Part shown: piece after piece, positions 42,881 through 52,397 of the stretch
Layout of the letters: each line of letters opens with the position of its first letter
Position numbering within the stretch: the stretch's first letter is position 1
Source: Candidatus Melainabacteria bacterium
GTDB taxonomy: Bacteria; Cyanobacteriota; Vampirovibrionia; Obscuribacterales; Obscuribacteraceae
Length of the DNA stretch: 54,072 nt
Direction of reading: 5' to 3'
Assembly: GCA_003153555.1 (NCBI GenBank)
Contig: PLZS01000106.1
Location: 1-54,072, forward strand
Notes under the pieces: model-generated
Database searches by the model: none
Seen by the model: only the letters and a program-made list of their open reading frames with translations
Told to the model about the DNA's origin: nothing
Translations under genes and position numbers: made by a program

Positions 42881-44370
42881 GATTCTATCGGACTCGCCTA
42901 AATCCGTCGATTCGCACACAACTGTTGGCTTGGCTCGTGATACCAATTTTGGTGCTGCTGCTCGTCGGAGCTGCTCTGACCTATGGGCTGGCCATCCGCA
43001 TGGCCACAGATGCTTACGATAAAGCGCTGCTTGATTCTGTCTATTCAATTGGCGGATGCGTCAAAGTAAAGAGCGGAAATTTGATTGTCGATATACCGCC
43101 AGCGGTGCTTGCGATTCTAAAAGACAATATGAAAGATCGCGTCATGTACCAGGTTCTCGACGATCACCACAGAATAGTTGCTGGTGACGCAAACTTACCA
43201 TTGCCCGACTTTGAGGACCAAGATTCTAGCGATCATTCTGCTGATTACAGAGATGCGACGATCGATGGCGAGCCAATTCGGGTCGCCAGCATCAAGTACC
43301 AGTTGCCCGCAAGTCCAGGCACATACTTGTATATTCAAGTCGCTGAAACGTTGCATGGTCGTGAACAAATTGCCGACGAGATTTTAATTGGCACGCTGAC
43401 AACTCAGTTTGTAATTGTGACACTGTCAGGCTTGGTTGTGTTACTGGGAGTCCGTCGTGGCTTAAGACCACTGAATAACTTACGAGATGCTGTGGCAAGC
43501 CGAACTCCGATAGATCTTCGCCCGATTGCAGTGGAGAGTGTACCAAAGGAAGTCCAGCCGCTAGTCACAGCTATCAACGAACTTCTGCAACGCTTGCAAG
43601 ACGACATGCAAGCTCAACGGCGTTTTGTTGCCAACGCTGCACATCAGCTTAGGACGCCAATCGCCGGACTGAAAATGCAATCTGAATTAGCACTTCGTCA
43701 AAACGACCCAGCAGACGTGCAGCATGCCCTTGTGCTGATCCGGACTGGCGCTGAGCGCGCTGCTCGGCTGGCGAATCAGTTGCTCGCCTTGGCTCGTTCA
43801 GAACCAGGTGCTGTGAATTCGGAACTGTGGCAGCCGGTCGATTTGAACGAAGTGGCCCGCAATGCCACAAAAGAATTTGTTCCAGAGGCTATACGCAAAA
43901 ATATTGACCTTGGCTTTGAAGGCACTTCACATCCTGTTCACGTTTTAGGCGATCAATCCAGCTTGCACGAGCTAGCTGCTAATCTCATCGATAATGCGGT
44001 GTTGTACACCCCATCCGGCGGTCACGTGACAGTCCGCATCGAACCGAGAAGAGAAGGCAGTGATAAGGGAAGTCCTGAGTTAATCGTTGAAGACGATGGC
44101 CCGGGCATTCCAGCTGAAGAGCGGGAGCGGGTTTTTGAGCGCTTTTATCGTTTGCTTGACCGAAGTACCGGCGGCAGCGGGAGTGGGCTTGGTCTCGCCA
44201 TTGTTCGTGAGATTGCAAACGTTCATAAAGCCGACGTTCAAGTATGTGAAGGTCCCGCTGGGGTGGGCGCCAGCGTGAAAATTATCTTCCCGGCGCCGGT
44301 GCCGGAAGCGGCCCAAACCGACAACAAACGGCAATCGATGCTCATGTCAGGCGCTGTTCCGAAGACTTAA
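42877..44370 (+). CDS. Membrane sensor histidine kinase
   Basis: ATG 42877 overlaps the regulator's stop (ATGA). The protein has 497 residues. Membrane helix 1 lies at about 18-42 (LLAWLVIPILVLLLVGAALTYGLAI) and an extracytoplasmic sensor domain to about 170 follows the 2CSK_N pattern (AYDKALLDSVYSIGG...). Membrane helix 2 is TTQFVIVTLSGLVVLLGVR and precedes a HAMP-like linker. The dimerisation helix holds His256 (NAAHQLRTPIAGLKMQSELAL). N-box NLIDNAVLYTPSGG, G1 VEDDGPGIP and G2 GSGLGLAIVREI are intact. It phosphorylates the adjacent regulator. The signal is unknown. Confidence 0.93.
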   Translation: MRFYRTRLNPSIRTQLLAWLVIPILVLLLVGAALTYGLAIRMATDAYDKALLDSVYSIGGCVKVKSGNLIVDIPPAVLAILKDNMKDRVMYQVLDDHHRIVAGDANLPLPDFEDQDSSDHSADYRDATIDGEPIRVASIKYQLPASPGTYLYIQVAETLHGREQIADEILIGTLTTQFVIVTLSGLVVLLGVRRGLRPLNNLRDAVASRTPIDLRPIAVESVPKEVQPLVTAINELLQRLQDDMQAQRRFVANAAHQLRTPIAGLKMQSELALRQNDPADVQHALVLIRTGAERAARLANQLLALARSEPGAVNSELWQPVDLNEVARNATKEFVPEAIRKNIDLGFEGTSHPVHVLGDQSSLHELAANLIDNAVLYTPSGGHVTVRIEPRREGSDKGSPELIVEDDGPGIPAEERERVFERFYRLLDRSTGGSGSGLGLAIVREIANVHKADVQVCEGPAGVGASVKIIFPAPVPEAAQTDNKRQSMLMSGAVPKT

Positions 44371-44547
44371 CCCTGTTCTTCTCGCTGATCCACAAAATGC
44401 GCACGTATTCGCGCTTCAATCGATGTACATGCCGTGTGGCGGGGCTAGGAACATACATCCACCCAAAGCGTCTTTCGAATTATTCGGCGGCAGCAAGCTG
44501 TGCAGAGCGCCGGATGTCGTCAATTTATTGCGAGTAGATGATTAGAG

Positions 44548-46119
44548 ATGAAATTCCAAAGTCGAATGACGCGCTCAGCAATTTGTTTAGCTCAGACTGT
44601 TTTGCTAATTGCGGGAAACGGAGCGTTCGCCTATGCAGCAACGGGCTCTACAAATGGATCACTCGATAACTTTGAGAAATCAATTTTCGGCGAATCTCAC
44701 AGCGCTCTCAGCGAAAACACTCGTTTAAAAGATCTTGAAATGAATCTGTTTGGAAAAGCGCGGAGCGGCAGCACGTCTGCGCGAATTGCTGATATTTCCA
44801 AGGCTCTGGGTGGTTCGAAAAACGACAACCTTTTGTTGCCGGCGCTTGCTCCTCAAATGGACACCTCTGCAGATCGACCGATTCAATCTGCACCCGCTAG
44901 CGGCCAAAATTATGACTCTTCATCCAATGATCCTGTTATCACCGCATCTGGTGACGCAGAAAAAGAAACGCTCAGGAACGCGATGCGCTTGTATTCGCAA
45001 GGTCGAACCGACGAAGCGGAAAAGCAATTTCGTAAAGCTCTTTCCATTAACAAGAACAGCTCTGATGCTTATTACAATCTCGGTGTAATCGCTGAAGCGA
45101 AGGGTGACTTGCAAGGCGCATTAAGCAATTATCGTTCTGCATCTAGAATCAATCCCGCCGATACAGATTTGGCCAATGCAATTTCCGGCATCGAAACAAA
45201 GTTGCAAAATAAAGCGGTAGCCGACCAGCATCAAAAGCAAGTGCAAGAACAGGCTGCTTTGGAGCAGCAACAACAGCGCAAGACAGATAATCTGAAACAG
45301 ATGATTAGCGACGCTGCTACTGCATACAAGGGTGGTAATTTCGATAAAGCAATTTCCAATCTGCAATATGTTTCGCAGCAAGCACCAAATGATGCAGACG
45401 TTCTATATGCGCTTGGTCAAGCGTATAAAGCGAAGGGCGATTTTTCAAAAGCGCGAGGCATTTTCAACAACGCAATTGCGATTGATCCGAGCAATCAGTT
45501 ATATAAGAATGCAATTGCAGATTTAAATCGCGTTGCGAACAACGGCGGTTCTTCAGGTTCCTCCAACTACGATTCTTCAAGCCCTTCAGGATACGGTGGT
45601 GGTCCCGCTCCTGCACCAAGTCGCAACCGCAGTCAGCCAAGTCAACTAACAAGTTTCACTGGTAACGACAATTCTGGTTACTCGAATGGTGGCAGTAATG
45701 GCTCTGGTTCAGTCGGTCAACTGACTCCGTTCAGCGGTGTTGCAAATAACGGCAGTTCCCGGCTCGACGATGATGAGTTTGCCAATAACACTTCCGGCGG
45801 AAGGGGTCCGATTAGTTCCATGGGACGCTCAGGCGGACTTAGCGGCTTGGGAAGCATTGGGCTTTTAGGAGCAGGCGGACTTGGTTCGATGCTCGGAGGC
45901 GGAGTGAGATATAACGGCGGTTACAACTCAAGTTATATGAGCAGAGGTCGCTATGGTAACAGTGGAACCAGGCTCAAGCGAGTTGCCATCGGAAGTTTGA
46001 CTGGCGCCGCCGCTGGTGCGCTCTATGGACAGATGGGGCGTGGAGGTAACGTCAGAGGTTCTGCGATGAAGGGAGCTCTTATGGGAGCTGCGATGGGTCT
46101 CTTTATGGGTGGATTCTAG
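44548..46119 (+). CDS. Secreted TPR protein with FG-repeat head and glycine-zipper tail
   Basis: The signal peptide is SAICLAQTVLLIAGNGAFAYAA. Residues about 38-90 hold two copies of an unusual motif, LDNFEKSIFG and LKDLEMNLFG, each followed by a Ser-rich turn and an RL/RI helix. Two blocks of TPRs follow (LRNAMRLYSQGRTDEAEKQFRKALSINKNS..., AATAYKGGNFDKAISNLQYVSQQAPND...), separated by a Gln-rich coil. A Ser/Gly/Asn-rich low-complexity region leads to a Gly-zipper (GSLTGAAAGALYGQMG...GALMGAAMGLFMGG), a pattern that inserts in or packs on membranes. It resembles envelope scaffold proteins; the partner is unknown. Confidence 0.65.
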   Translation: MKFQSRMTRSAICLAQTVLLIAGNGAFAYAATGSTNGSLDNFEKSIFGESHSALSENTRLKDLEMNLFGKARSGSTSARIADISKALGGSKNDNLLLPALAPQMDTSADRPIQSAPASGQNYDSSSNDPVITASGDAEKETLRNAMRLYSQGRTDEAEKQFRKALSINKNSSDAYYNLGVIAEAKGDLQGALSNYRSASRINPADTDLANAISGIETKLQNKAVADQHQKQVQEQAALEQQQQRKTDNLKQMISDAATAYKGGNFDKAISNLQYVSQQAPNDADVLYALGQAYKAKGDFSKARGIFNNAIAIDPSNQLYKNAIADLNRVANNGGSSGSSNYDSSSPSGYGGGPAPAPSRNRSQPSQLTSFTGNDNSGYSNGGSNGSGSVGQLTPFSGVANNGSSRLDDDEFANNTSGGRGPISSMGRSGGLSGLGSIGLLGAGGLGSMLGGGVRYNGGYNSSYMSRGRYGNSGTRLKRVAIGSLTGAAAGALYGQMGRGGNVRGSAMKGALMGAAMGLFMGGF

Positions 46120-46135
46120 ATTGGAGTTCAATGTT

Positions 46136-46867
46136 ATGAGTGCAATGAATTTGAGGACTTTGAAAAATGGTGCAGCTTTAATTGCTGCGGTGCTTTCGAT
46201 ATCCAGCGTAGTTGGTACGCAAGCATCGGCAAAGATTTTGCAAGGTTCGGCATCCAAAGAAGATGAAATAATGCGCCTGAACAGACCAGATAATTCACAG
46301 TCTGGTGGAGTTCAAAGCACGGCACCACTGAGACTTGGGCGGCCTATGGCAGCGCCGGATTTCCATGGGCACGGAATTACTGGTTTAATCGACACTTCAA
46401 CATTCCGTCCTCTTGTCGGACGCGCCACCAGGGATGATGCCAAGCTTGGCTTGCTGAGACCAGCTGATTTCGGCACTATACCAAATTCAAAATTTGACCT
46501 CGGTGCAGAGCGTGGCTCTAAAGAGCTGACTCTAGCCTGGGAGGCATGGCACAAGCAGCTCAGTGCTGCTGTGTACAAAACATGGAGCGATATCGCGTCT
46601 GTTCCCGGTGAGGCGACTTTGCGCTTAACTGTCACAAAGGACAGGCAAATCACTCCTGTTCTTGTTCGTTCAAGTGGTAACTTCGAATTCGATCAAGGTT
46701 TGTTGGCCGCCGTTAACTCACTTAACGGTAATCCTGGACTAACCTTTCCAAGCCAATCTCTACGTCAGCAAGTCAGTCTCGAAGCAGATTACGTTGCTTC
46801 CACTAATATTCAACCTGGCTATAGTTGGGTTAAGAATGACTACGAGCACATCAAGCAAGGCTACTAA
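46136..46867 (+). CDS. Secreted TonB-C-terminal-like protein
   Basis: ATG 46136 has GGAG 9 bases upstream and yields a signal peptide (TLKNGAALIAAVLSISSVVGTQASA); an in-frame ATG at 46109 overlaps the previous gene and is less likely. The C-terminal 110 residues carry the TonB/TolA-C pattern: WEAWHKQLSAAVYKTW, then GEATLRLTVTKDRQITPVLVRSSGNFEFDQGLLAAVNSL and a final strand. No membrane helix, Pro-rich spacer or receptor-linked gene is present, so the fold is probably used here as an exported binding domain rather than for iron uptake. It follows the TPR/glycine-zipper gene with 16 bases between them and is likely cotranscribed. Confidence 0.65.
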   Translation: MSAMNLRTLKNGAALIAAVLSISSVVGTQASAKILQGSASKEDEIMRLNRPDNSQSGGVQSTAPLRLGRPMAAPDFHGHGITGLIDTSTFRPLVGRATRDDAKLGLLRPADFGTIPNSKFDLGAERGSKELTLAWEAWHKQLSAAVYKTWSDIASVPGEATLRLTVTKDRQITPVLVRSSGNFEFDQGLLAAVNSLNGNPGLTFPSQSLRQQVSLEADYVASTNIQPGYSWVKNDYEHIKQGY

Positions 46868-47021
46868 CCTTGTCACTGAAGAGGAACTCAGAAAAATACT
46901 CTCGATTATCCCTGTCCGTAGCTCAGGATGAGTATAATCTCGCGATCAAAAAATTCCCTATTTGAAGGATGGCTCATATTGGTCTGTTAAACTTAGGTGG
47001 CTATTCAAACAAGGGCTGCTA

Positions 47022-48860
47022 TTGACGAAGAACAAAAAACTGGTTACTACATTCGCTGGCGCCGCCATCATTTGTGATCAGCAAGTTTCTTGCGCAAACC
47101 TTTCTCCAGAGAACTGGGACCAAGAACTTCGCGCTCGCGCCGAGAAGCGGCAGGCAACTGGATGGAGCCCTGACAATACTTGCACGATCTCAGGAAAGAA
47201 TGGGATCATCGCAGCAAGTTGTTCACCACTTGCCGTGCAGGCAGGTATTGTGACCCTGCAGCAGGGTGGAAATGCGGCCGACGCGGCAGCCACAGTTGCT
47301 CTGACTCAGATAACAACTGAGCTGGGTTCGGTCGTGTCTTTTGCCGGCATCCTCTCTCTTATTTATTACGATGCCGGGACAAGAAAAACCATCTCAATGG
47401 ATGCCGGTTACAACTCCTATCTCCACGAGACTGATCCGTTGAGCATCCCGGTGAATGACTGGGGACCGCTAAATAAGCCAGGACAGGATACAACTGGCAG
47501 CGCTGCTGACCACACGAGGACGCCGCAAACCGACGAAAAAAAGGGTCGCGAAACGTTGGTGCCGGGATTTATGGCTGGGATTGAGTCAATGCATCAGCGC
47601 TTTGGCAGCTTGCCATTTGCAGACTTGTTTCAGCCGGCTATCTGGTATGCCGACCACGGCACCACTATCAATTCAACCTTGAGCAGTTATTTTGAAATGC
47701 ACCAGAAATATCTTTCCCGCACTCAAGAAGGACAGGAATTTCTTCGGCAAGCGGGCAATGAGCTTCCGAAGGAGGGAGATCTCTTTTTCCAGCCGCAGCT
47801 GGCCCGTGTGTTACGTGGCGTCGCTCAGCATGGCTCACAATACATGTACAGGGGCCCCTGGGCACGACATTTCGTTAAGCTCGTTAGGCGTGAGGGTGGA
47901 AAGGTTACACTCAAGGACATGTCTCGCTATAAAGTAATTTGGAGTGAGCCGTTTTGTACGACATATCTTGGACACAAAATCTACATTGCCGGCAAGCCAA
48001 ACGAGTCGGCTTATCACATCCTCACGGCGCTGCATTTAGCAGAGCAGCTGAGGCTAGAGCAAAGGCAAGACTATTGGAAAGACGCACTGGTGCTGCGAGA
48101 TCTTCAACGCATTTTCGACCTCAGCGATCTTGCTCCCTGGATCGATCCTGCCCTTGATGAGATCCTAAAGAGCAAAGGAATTGATACTTCGGCTGACGCG
48201 CAACTCAACAAGGCTTTTGCTGAGGCAATCGCTCCATTGTTCGATCAGATCTATGTGAAATCGCCGCTGGAACCACGTCACTCTAATTCTATGGTTGTAA
48301 TCGACAAAAGTGGAAACATCGCGGCAATCACACACACGATCAACACAGTGATCTGGGGCGACAGCGGTATCGTAGTCAGTGGCATTCCGATTCCAGATTC
48401 GGCTGGTTTTCAGCAACAGCGACTTGCTCTTATCAAGCAGGGCGATCGAGTGCCCCACGAAATGCCACAGACAATCGTATTTAAGGACGACAAGCCTGTT
48501 TTGGTGACTGCGGCAATCGGTTCATCAATGCTTCAAGAGACGGTCAGGATAATCCTCGGAATAATCGGGAAACAACATGATCTAAGCACTCTACAAGCGG
48601 CTCCGCCCTTGATTTTTGATTTCACGCAAATTGAAACAGGTATGCCACTTTCTGCGCGGGGGGTTGCTGTTCCCGAGCGAGCTTATGATGATGTATTTGT
48701 GAATCGTCTGCGAGATCTTTGCGGCAAGGTAAACCTTCTCCCGAAGGCAACCACCAGTGTTTTGCGTGGTACTGTTACGGCCGCGACAATTGATTTTGGA
48801 ACAGGCGAAAGACGTGGTGCTGAGACTCCTGACGTTCTTGTTTTTTGCGAAGCTTATTGA
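47022..48860 (+). CDS. Gamma-glutamyltransferase homologue with diverged nucleophile region
   Basis: The GGT fold is clear: GIIAASCSPLAVQAGIVTLQQGGNAADAAATVALTQ is the family start of the large subunit. ETLVPGFMAGIESMHQRFGSLPFADLFQPAIWYADHG and FCTTYLGHKIYIAGKPNESAYHIL follow as expected. The usual TTH...SVVD nucleophile site, where the proenzyme cuts itself, reads RHSNSMVVIDKSGNIAAITHTINTVIWGDSGI, so the normal Thr nucleophile is absent and Ser would have to serve. VTAAIGSSMLQETVRIILG matches the late GSP-type loop. TTG 47022, behind AAGGG, gives a signal-like N-terminus; a TTG at 46962 would be longer. It acts on gamma-glutamyl compounds or is a related acylase. Confidence 0.78.
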   Translation: MTKNKKLVTTFAGAAIICDQQVSCANLSPENWDQELRARAEKRQATGWSPDNTCTISGKNGIIAASCSPLAVQAGIVTLQQGGNAADAAATVALTQITTELGSVVSFAGILSLIYYDAGTRKTISMDAGYNSYLHETDPLSIPVNDWGPLNKPGQDTTGSAADHTRTPQTDEKKGRETLVPGFMAGIESMHQRFGSLPFADLFQPAIWYADHGTTINSTLSSYFEMHQKYLSRTQEGQEFLRQAGNELPKEGDLFFQPQLARVLRGVAQHGSQYMYRGPWARHFVKLVRREGGKVTLKDMSRYKVIWSEPFCTTYLGHKIYIAGKPNESAYHILTALHLAEQLRLEQRQDYWKDALVLRDLQRIFDLSDLAPWIDPALDEILKSKGIDTSADAQLNKAFAEAIAPLFDQIYVKSPLEPRHSNSMVVIDKSGNIAAITHTINTVIWGDSGIVVSGIPIPDSAGFQQQRLALIKQGDRVPHEMPQTIVFKDDKPVLVTAAIGSSMLQETVRIILGIIGKQHDLSTLQAAPPLIFDFTQIETGMPLSARGVAVPERAYDDVFVNRLRDLCGKVNLLPKATTSVLRGTVTAATIDFGTGERRGAETPDVLVFCEAY

Positions 48861-49104
48861 AAGGCACTGCGAGGTCAGTTCCATGCTGTACAGATCATTC
48901 CACATTATTATTGTCATTGTTTTCAAAGCCACAGTGGCTTATTTTAAAAACGATGCAGATGCTCAAATCTTTGCAGGGCAAATGCAGTCTAGTGAATGGA
49001 AAAGTAATAGTGCGGTTGTACAAAGGTCAATGAACATTCCTTGATCAAGAATTCGATCCTTTAATATTTGATACGTTAGATGGAGATTTGGAGAAATTTA
49101 TGCG

Positions 49105-49896
49105 ATGAGCAAACAAATTACTGTTCTCATAACTGGTGCGACAGGAAACGTTGGCAGTAAGTTGCGAAATCATTTGGGCGATCGGTATGCGCTCAAGCTG
49201 ATCGACAGAGACTCTTGCGGCGATCCTGATATCACTGAAATGGATTTGAGCAATTGGGATGATCGGATTGTCCAGCTCTTCAGTGATGTTGATGTCGTGG
49301 TGCATCTGGCTGCTGACCCTTATGATACTAAATCATGGGAGGAGCTCATACCATCGAATCTCGATGCTCTAGCCAACGTGTTTATAGCTGCTACCATGGC
49401 TCGAGTACCTAGAGTGATATTTGCGAGCTCGAATCATGTTATGGGCGGCTACAAGAATGAAACGGGAATTGGACGATGGCTTACTACTAAACTTGCGCAC
49501 AAACCTGGAACACATTACGAATCTCCAGTAGATAATCAATGTGATAGCACTCCATATGGTGCTATGAAGCTTTGTGGTGAAAGGCTAGGAAGATCTTATG
49601 CACAGTCTACAAACGCAGTTTGCATCGCTATAAGATTAGGATGGGTAAACCGCATTGGAGAAAATCAGCTGCAGGATCTGCCATCAGACGCTGACATATG
49701 GTTTAAGCGCATGTGGCTATCGACGAGAGATTTGGGCCAACTGATGGAACAAGCGATCAAAGTCTCCAAGCCGTCAAAATCATTTCTGGTTTTAAACGGA
49801 ATGTCTGACAATGAAAATATGGTTTGGGACATCGAAGCGACGAAAGTAGAGCTTGGATATCAACCTAAGGACGGCTTCGGCTTGTTATCGCGATAA
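49105..49896 (+). CDS. NAD-dependent epimerase/dehydratase (extended SDR)
   Basis: This is an extended short-chain dehydrogenase of 263 residues. The nucleotide-binding loop is TGATGNVG. VVVHLAADPYDTKSWEELIPSNL is the DxxHLAA region. FASSNHVMGGY supplies the Ser of the active site, and YGAMKLCGE is the YxxxK catalytic pair. RLGWVN follows, and FLVLNGMS lies near the end. The pattern is close to uronate dehydrogenases and UDP-sugar epimerases of the short type. Neighbouring genes do not identify the sugar. Confidence 0.82.
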   Translation: MSKQITVLITGATGNVGSKLRNHLGDRYALKLIDRDSCGDPDITEMDLSNWDDRIVQLFSDVDVVVHLAADPYDTKSWEELIPSNLDALANVFIAATMARVPRVIFASSNHVMGGYKNETGIGRWLTTKLAHKPGTHYESPVDNQCDSTPYGAMKLCGERLGRSYAQSTNAVCIAIRLGWVNRIGENQLQDLPSDADIWFKRMWLSTRDLGQLMEQAIKVSKPSKSFLVLNGMSDNENMVWDIEATKVELGYQPKDGFGLLSR

Positions 49897-50055
49897 TTCT
49901 TTCATTAAGAGAGTAATCTAAGTTGCTTATTTGCGCATACGTTTGATTTAGCCACCTAAACGAATTCTACTCCCCTGAACGATCCGCTTCTTGCGATGGC
50001 TGTGCTACTGCATCTGGTGCGAGCGTACCTCTGGCATTGCGGTGTCAAGGTTGAG

Positions 50056-51120
50056 CTAAGGACTTGCAAGTTTTGCCAAACACTTTCCTAGTTCCTTATC
50101 GCAAAGCGGAAAATATCTATGCACCAAATCGCAAACCTCCATGCGCGGTGTATCTGTCTCACCTCCCATGCGATAGCAGAATAATTCCGCGAAGGTTTCC
50201 GACGGACCACCAGTCGCTTTTTGCAGGAAATAATCCAGACGTTTACGCTGTTCTTCAGGCACTTTCGCGGAGTCCAAGTAATATGCGTGTTTAAACTCGT
50301 TGCTGCCAGTGAAATTATCCATGCAGTAATCTATGGCATGACCGGTCTCGTGTCTTACGACTCCAATTTCAGGAGTGTTGTCGACGGTGTCGCCTGTTCT
50401 CGGGTTTGCTTTGTATTGTGACACTACAACTTGGTTTCCATGGGTCAAAGCTGGGGAATCTTTCCAGCTAAAATCTTGATCCCATCCCCGAGGTACAGTG
50501 TTCTGAATACGAAAATCAATCTCGACCACTGATGGCGTGATAACCACGCTGCCACCATTGTCTCTCCAAAATGTGAGGACTGAGATTGGCATAGTAACCA
50601 ATAGACCCTTGATTCTTTCAACAAAGGCAGGTGTGACATTAGGAAGCTTGCCGTTAGATCTTTTAACTTCCACCATTTCGTCCACGATCGTACGAGGCTT
50701 AGGCACGACTTTGTTTGCCGGCGCTACACGTTGCTCAACAGGGACTTTAGTCGTAGTTGTCGTACCAGAATTATCTTTTTCGTAGTTTGGATCAAGCGAC
50801 TTTAAAAAGACTCGAGCTTGGATGCCTTCTTTCAAAGACGGAAACGCATTAGCGAGTCTTCTGAAGCTTGTTATTGCCTCACTTTTGCGGCCCGCAAGAT
50901 AAAAAGAATAGCCTGCATAATAATTGGCGGCTGCATTGCTAGGATTGCTCAGGGAAGCTGCTTCAAAATACTGAGCTGCTGATGAATATTGTTTCTTGCT
51001 GTATAGTTCAATTGCAGTTTCATAATCCGACTTGGCATGACAGTTCGGAGATGCAAACAACATGCTCGCTACTATCAGTGGAATGTGAAATATCCACCTT
51101 TTGGAAGGTCTTTTATTCAT
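50056..51120 (-). CDS. Secreted TPR-metallopeptidase (HExxH)
   Basis: ATG 51120 starts a signal peptide (WIFHIPLIVASMLFASPNCHA); the longer frame to 51339 belongs to a DUF4239 remnant. Two TPRs lie at about 30-105 (YETAIELYSKKQYSSAAQYFEAASLSNPSN..., FYLAGRKSEAITSFRRLANAFP). A linker and a zinc peptidase domain follow: IGVVRHETGHAIDYCMDN, with HETGH near residue 255, then GGPSETFAELFCYRMGG, which supplies the third-ligand Glu. The HExxHAID-plus-ExFAE layout resembles lethal-factor-like or DUF-type metallopeptidases rather than thermolysin. It shares the HExxHAID signature with the broken peptidase at 32408-33507. Substrate unknown. Confidence 0.72.
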   Translation of the reverse strand: MNKRPSKRWIFHIPLIVASMLFASPNCHAKSDYETAIELYSKKQYSSAAQYFEAASLSNPSNAAANYYAGYSFYLAGRKSEAITSFRRLANAFPSLKEGIQARVFLKSLDPNYEKDNSGTTTTTKVPVEQRVAPANKVVPKPRTIVDEMVEVKRSNGKLPNVTPAFVERIKGLLVTMPISVLTFWRDNGGSVVITPSVVEIDFRIQNTVPRGWDQDFSWKDSPALTHGNQVVVSQYKANPRTGDTVDNTPEIGVVRHETGHAIDYCMDNFTGSNEFKHAYYLDSAKVPEEQRKRLDYFLQKATGGPSETFAELFCYRMGGETDTPRMEVCDLVHRYFPLCDKELGKCLAKLASP

Positions 51121-51467
51121 TTGCCGAAGCTGGTTGTTTGCCAACGTGCATGCTTTATCTACCGGTAGGTTCTGAATCTTGTGAAGATGGCGGTACCGCA
51201 CCGCATCTGGTGATGCCAGGTTTGAGAGGCAATTTGCTTCCGTGACAGCCATCTGATTAGCGACTTCAAATTTGGTCTGAACATTTACGATGATCAATCC
51301 AAGAAGAATTGCGTACAGAGTTCCGACGATCGAAAGCATATAACCGCAACTTCGTCATTGGCCAAAAGTGTTTCGCGTGGAATTTTGGTCCTGACAATCC
51401 ACAGGCCGAGCAGGGCTACCGTTAAACTGTCGCCAACGATTAGAAAGCCGTCAAAAAGTGTTTCCAT
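51121..51467 (-). pseudogene. DUF4239-type membrane protein remnant (frameshifted, truncated)
   Basis: The frame from ATG 51467 encodes METLFDGFLIVGDSLTVALLGLWIVRTKIPRETLLANDEVA and then leaves the family pattern. One base shifted at about 51341-51346, the neighbouring frame continues YMLSIVGTLYAILLGLIIVNVQTKFEVANQMAVTEANCLSNL. Joined, these give the first two membrane helices of a DUF4239 protein, a bacterial membrane family of unknown function. The frame then runs straight into the start of the TPR-metallopeptidase, so the last two-thirds of the gene are missing. Both a frameshift and a truncation point to decay. Confidence 0.7.
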
Positions 51468-51594
51468 AAGGATGAACAATATATAGATTCTTGCCTTACT
51501 GTTCAAGCACGACGCAAACTTTTTAAGCGTTTCAGGTGGCTTCGAAGCAATCAGAATAAATTAGCACTGTGGGGATGGTTTCTTGAGATTGGGT

Positions 51595-52275
51595 TTAGTT
51601 CTCACGTAACTTTATGCCGTGTTGTTTGAACTCTAATACTATTTCTGGTTCAAGTTTTCGGCCTATAGCCACGGACTGATTTGCCTTTTCGGCCGCCATT
51701 TTCCAATCGTCACGATCTATGTAATAACGTGCGTACGTAATATAGCTTTCAGGGAATTTGGGATTTACCGCTATGGCTTCATCCAACAATTTTGGAGCTT
51801 CTGCTGAATGATGATCTTTCATAAGCAAGGCTCTGGCTAAGTTTGCATATATAGGTGCAAATTTTTTCTCAAACCTAAGTGCCTCCCTGTAAAACGTAAT
51901 AGCATCGTCGATGTTATTTTGAATGCTGCAAACGTAGGCAACTCCGAAGTAGGCCGAAGCGTTTTTTCTGTCGGTTCGTATCGCGAGCATAAAGCGCTTA
52001 AGCGCTGTGTCTAAGTCCTTAGCATTAAAGTACCGCCACCCCAAATTAACTAATTCTGTTGAATGCGTTTTCATGTCAGAACTCGTAAGTGGATCTTCCC
52101 CGTCCTTATAATCATTGGGTAAGTATTCCTCTACCAATTCGTGCAAAGGCGACCTTTCGGGAACTGTAAGCCACTTTGCTTGCACTGGCAGGAGCGATAT
52201 GGTCAACATCGCCAGGCTAGCGTATGGAAAGATCGCTAGGAGAGATCTCATTACTGGACTGGTGATCGTTTTCAT
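51595..52275 (-). CDS. Secreted TPR protein
   Basis: A signal peptide (LLAIFPYASLAMLTISLLPVQAK) is followed by a short linker and three to four TPR units: LVNLGWRYFNAKDLDTALKRFMLAIRTDRKN, AYFGVAYVCSIQNNIDDAITFYREALRFEKKF, IYANLARALLMKDHHSAEAPKLLDEAIAVNPKF and SYITYARYYIDRDDWKMAAEKANQSV. The protein is all TPR, so it is a scaffold with no enzymatic part. It lies upstream of the DUF4239 remnant and metallopeptidase on the same strand. Confidence 0.68.
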   Translation of the reverse strand: MKTITSPVMRSLLAIFPYASLAMLTISLLPVQAKWLTVPERSPLHELVEEYLPNDYKDGEDPLTSSDMKTHSTELVNLGWRYFNAKDLDTALKRFMLAIRTDRKNASAYFGVAYVCSIQNNIDDAITFYREALRFEKKFAPIYANLARALLMKDHHSAEAPKLLDEAIAVNPKFPESYITYARYYIDRDDWKMAAEKANQSVAIGRKLEPEIVLEFKQHGIKLREN

Positions 52276-52397
52276 TGTGTGTTCCTACGAGTCTATAACC
52301 AGTTAAGCCTATCGGAAGACGGTAAATGAATGGTATGAAAGCAACACTTCACAAATTGTGGTGAGACTGACATGGTTCAGAAGAAGTCGGTGGCAGA

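Noticed and set aside
48883..49044. Short plus-strand ORF between the GGT homologue and the epimerase
   Set aside because: Low-complexity hydrophobic start and no family-like sequence; shadow frames of similar length are common in AT-rich gaps.
51121..51339. N-terminal 73 residues of a 427-residue metallopeptidase frame
   Set aside because: They match a membrane family (DUF4239) and precede a proper signal peptide at 51120; treated as a separate pseudogene.
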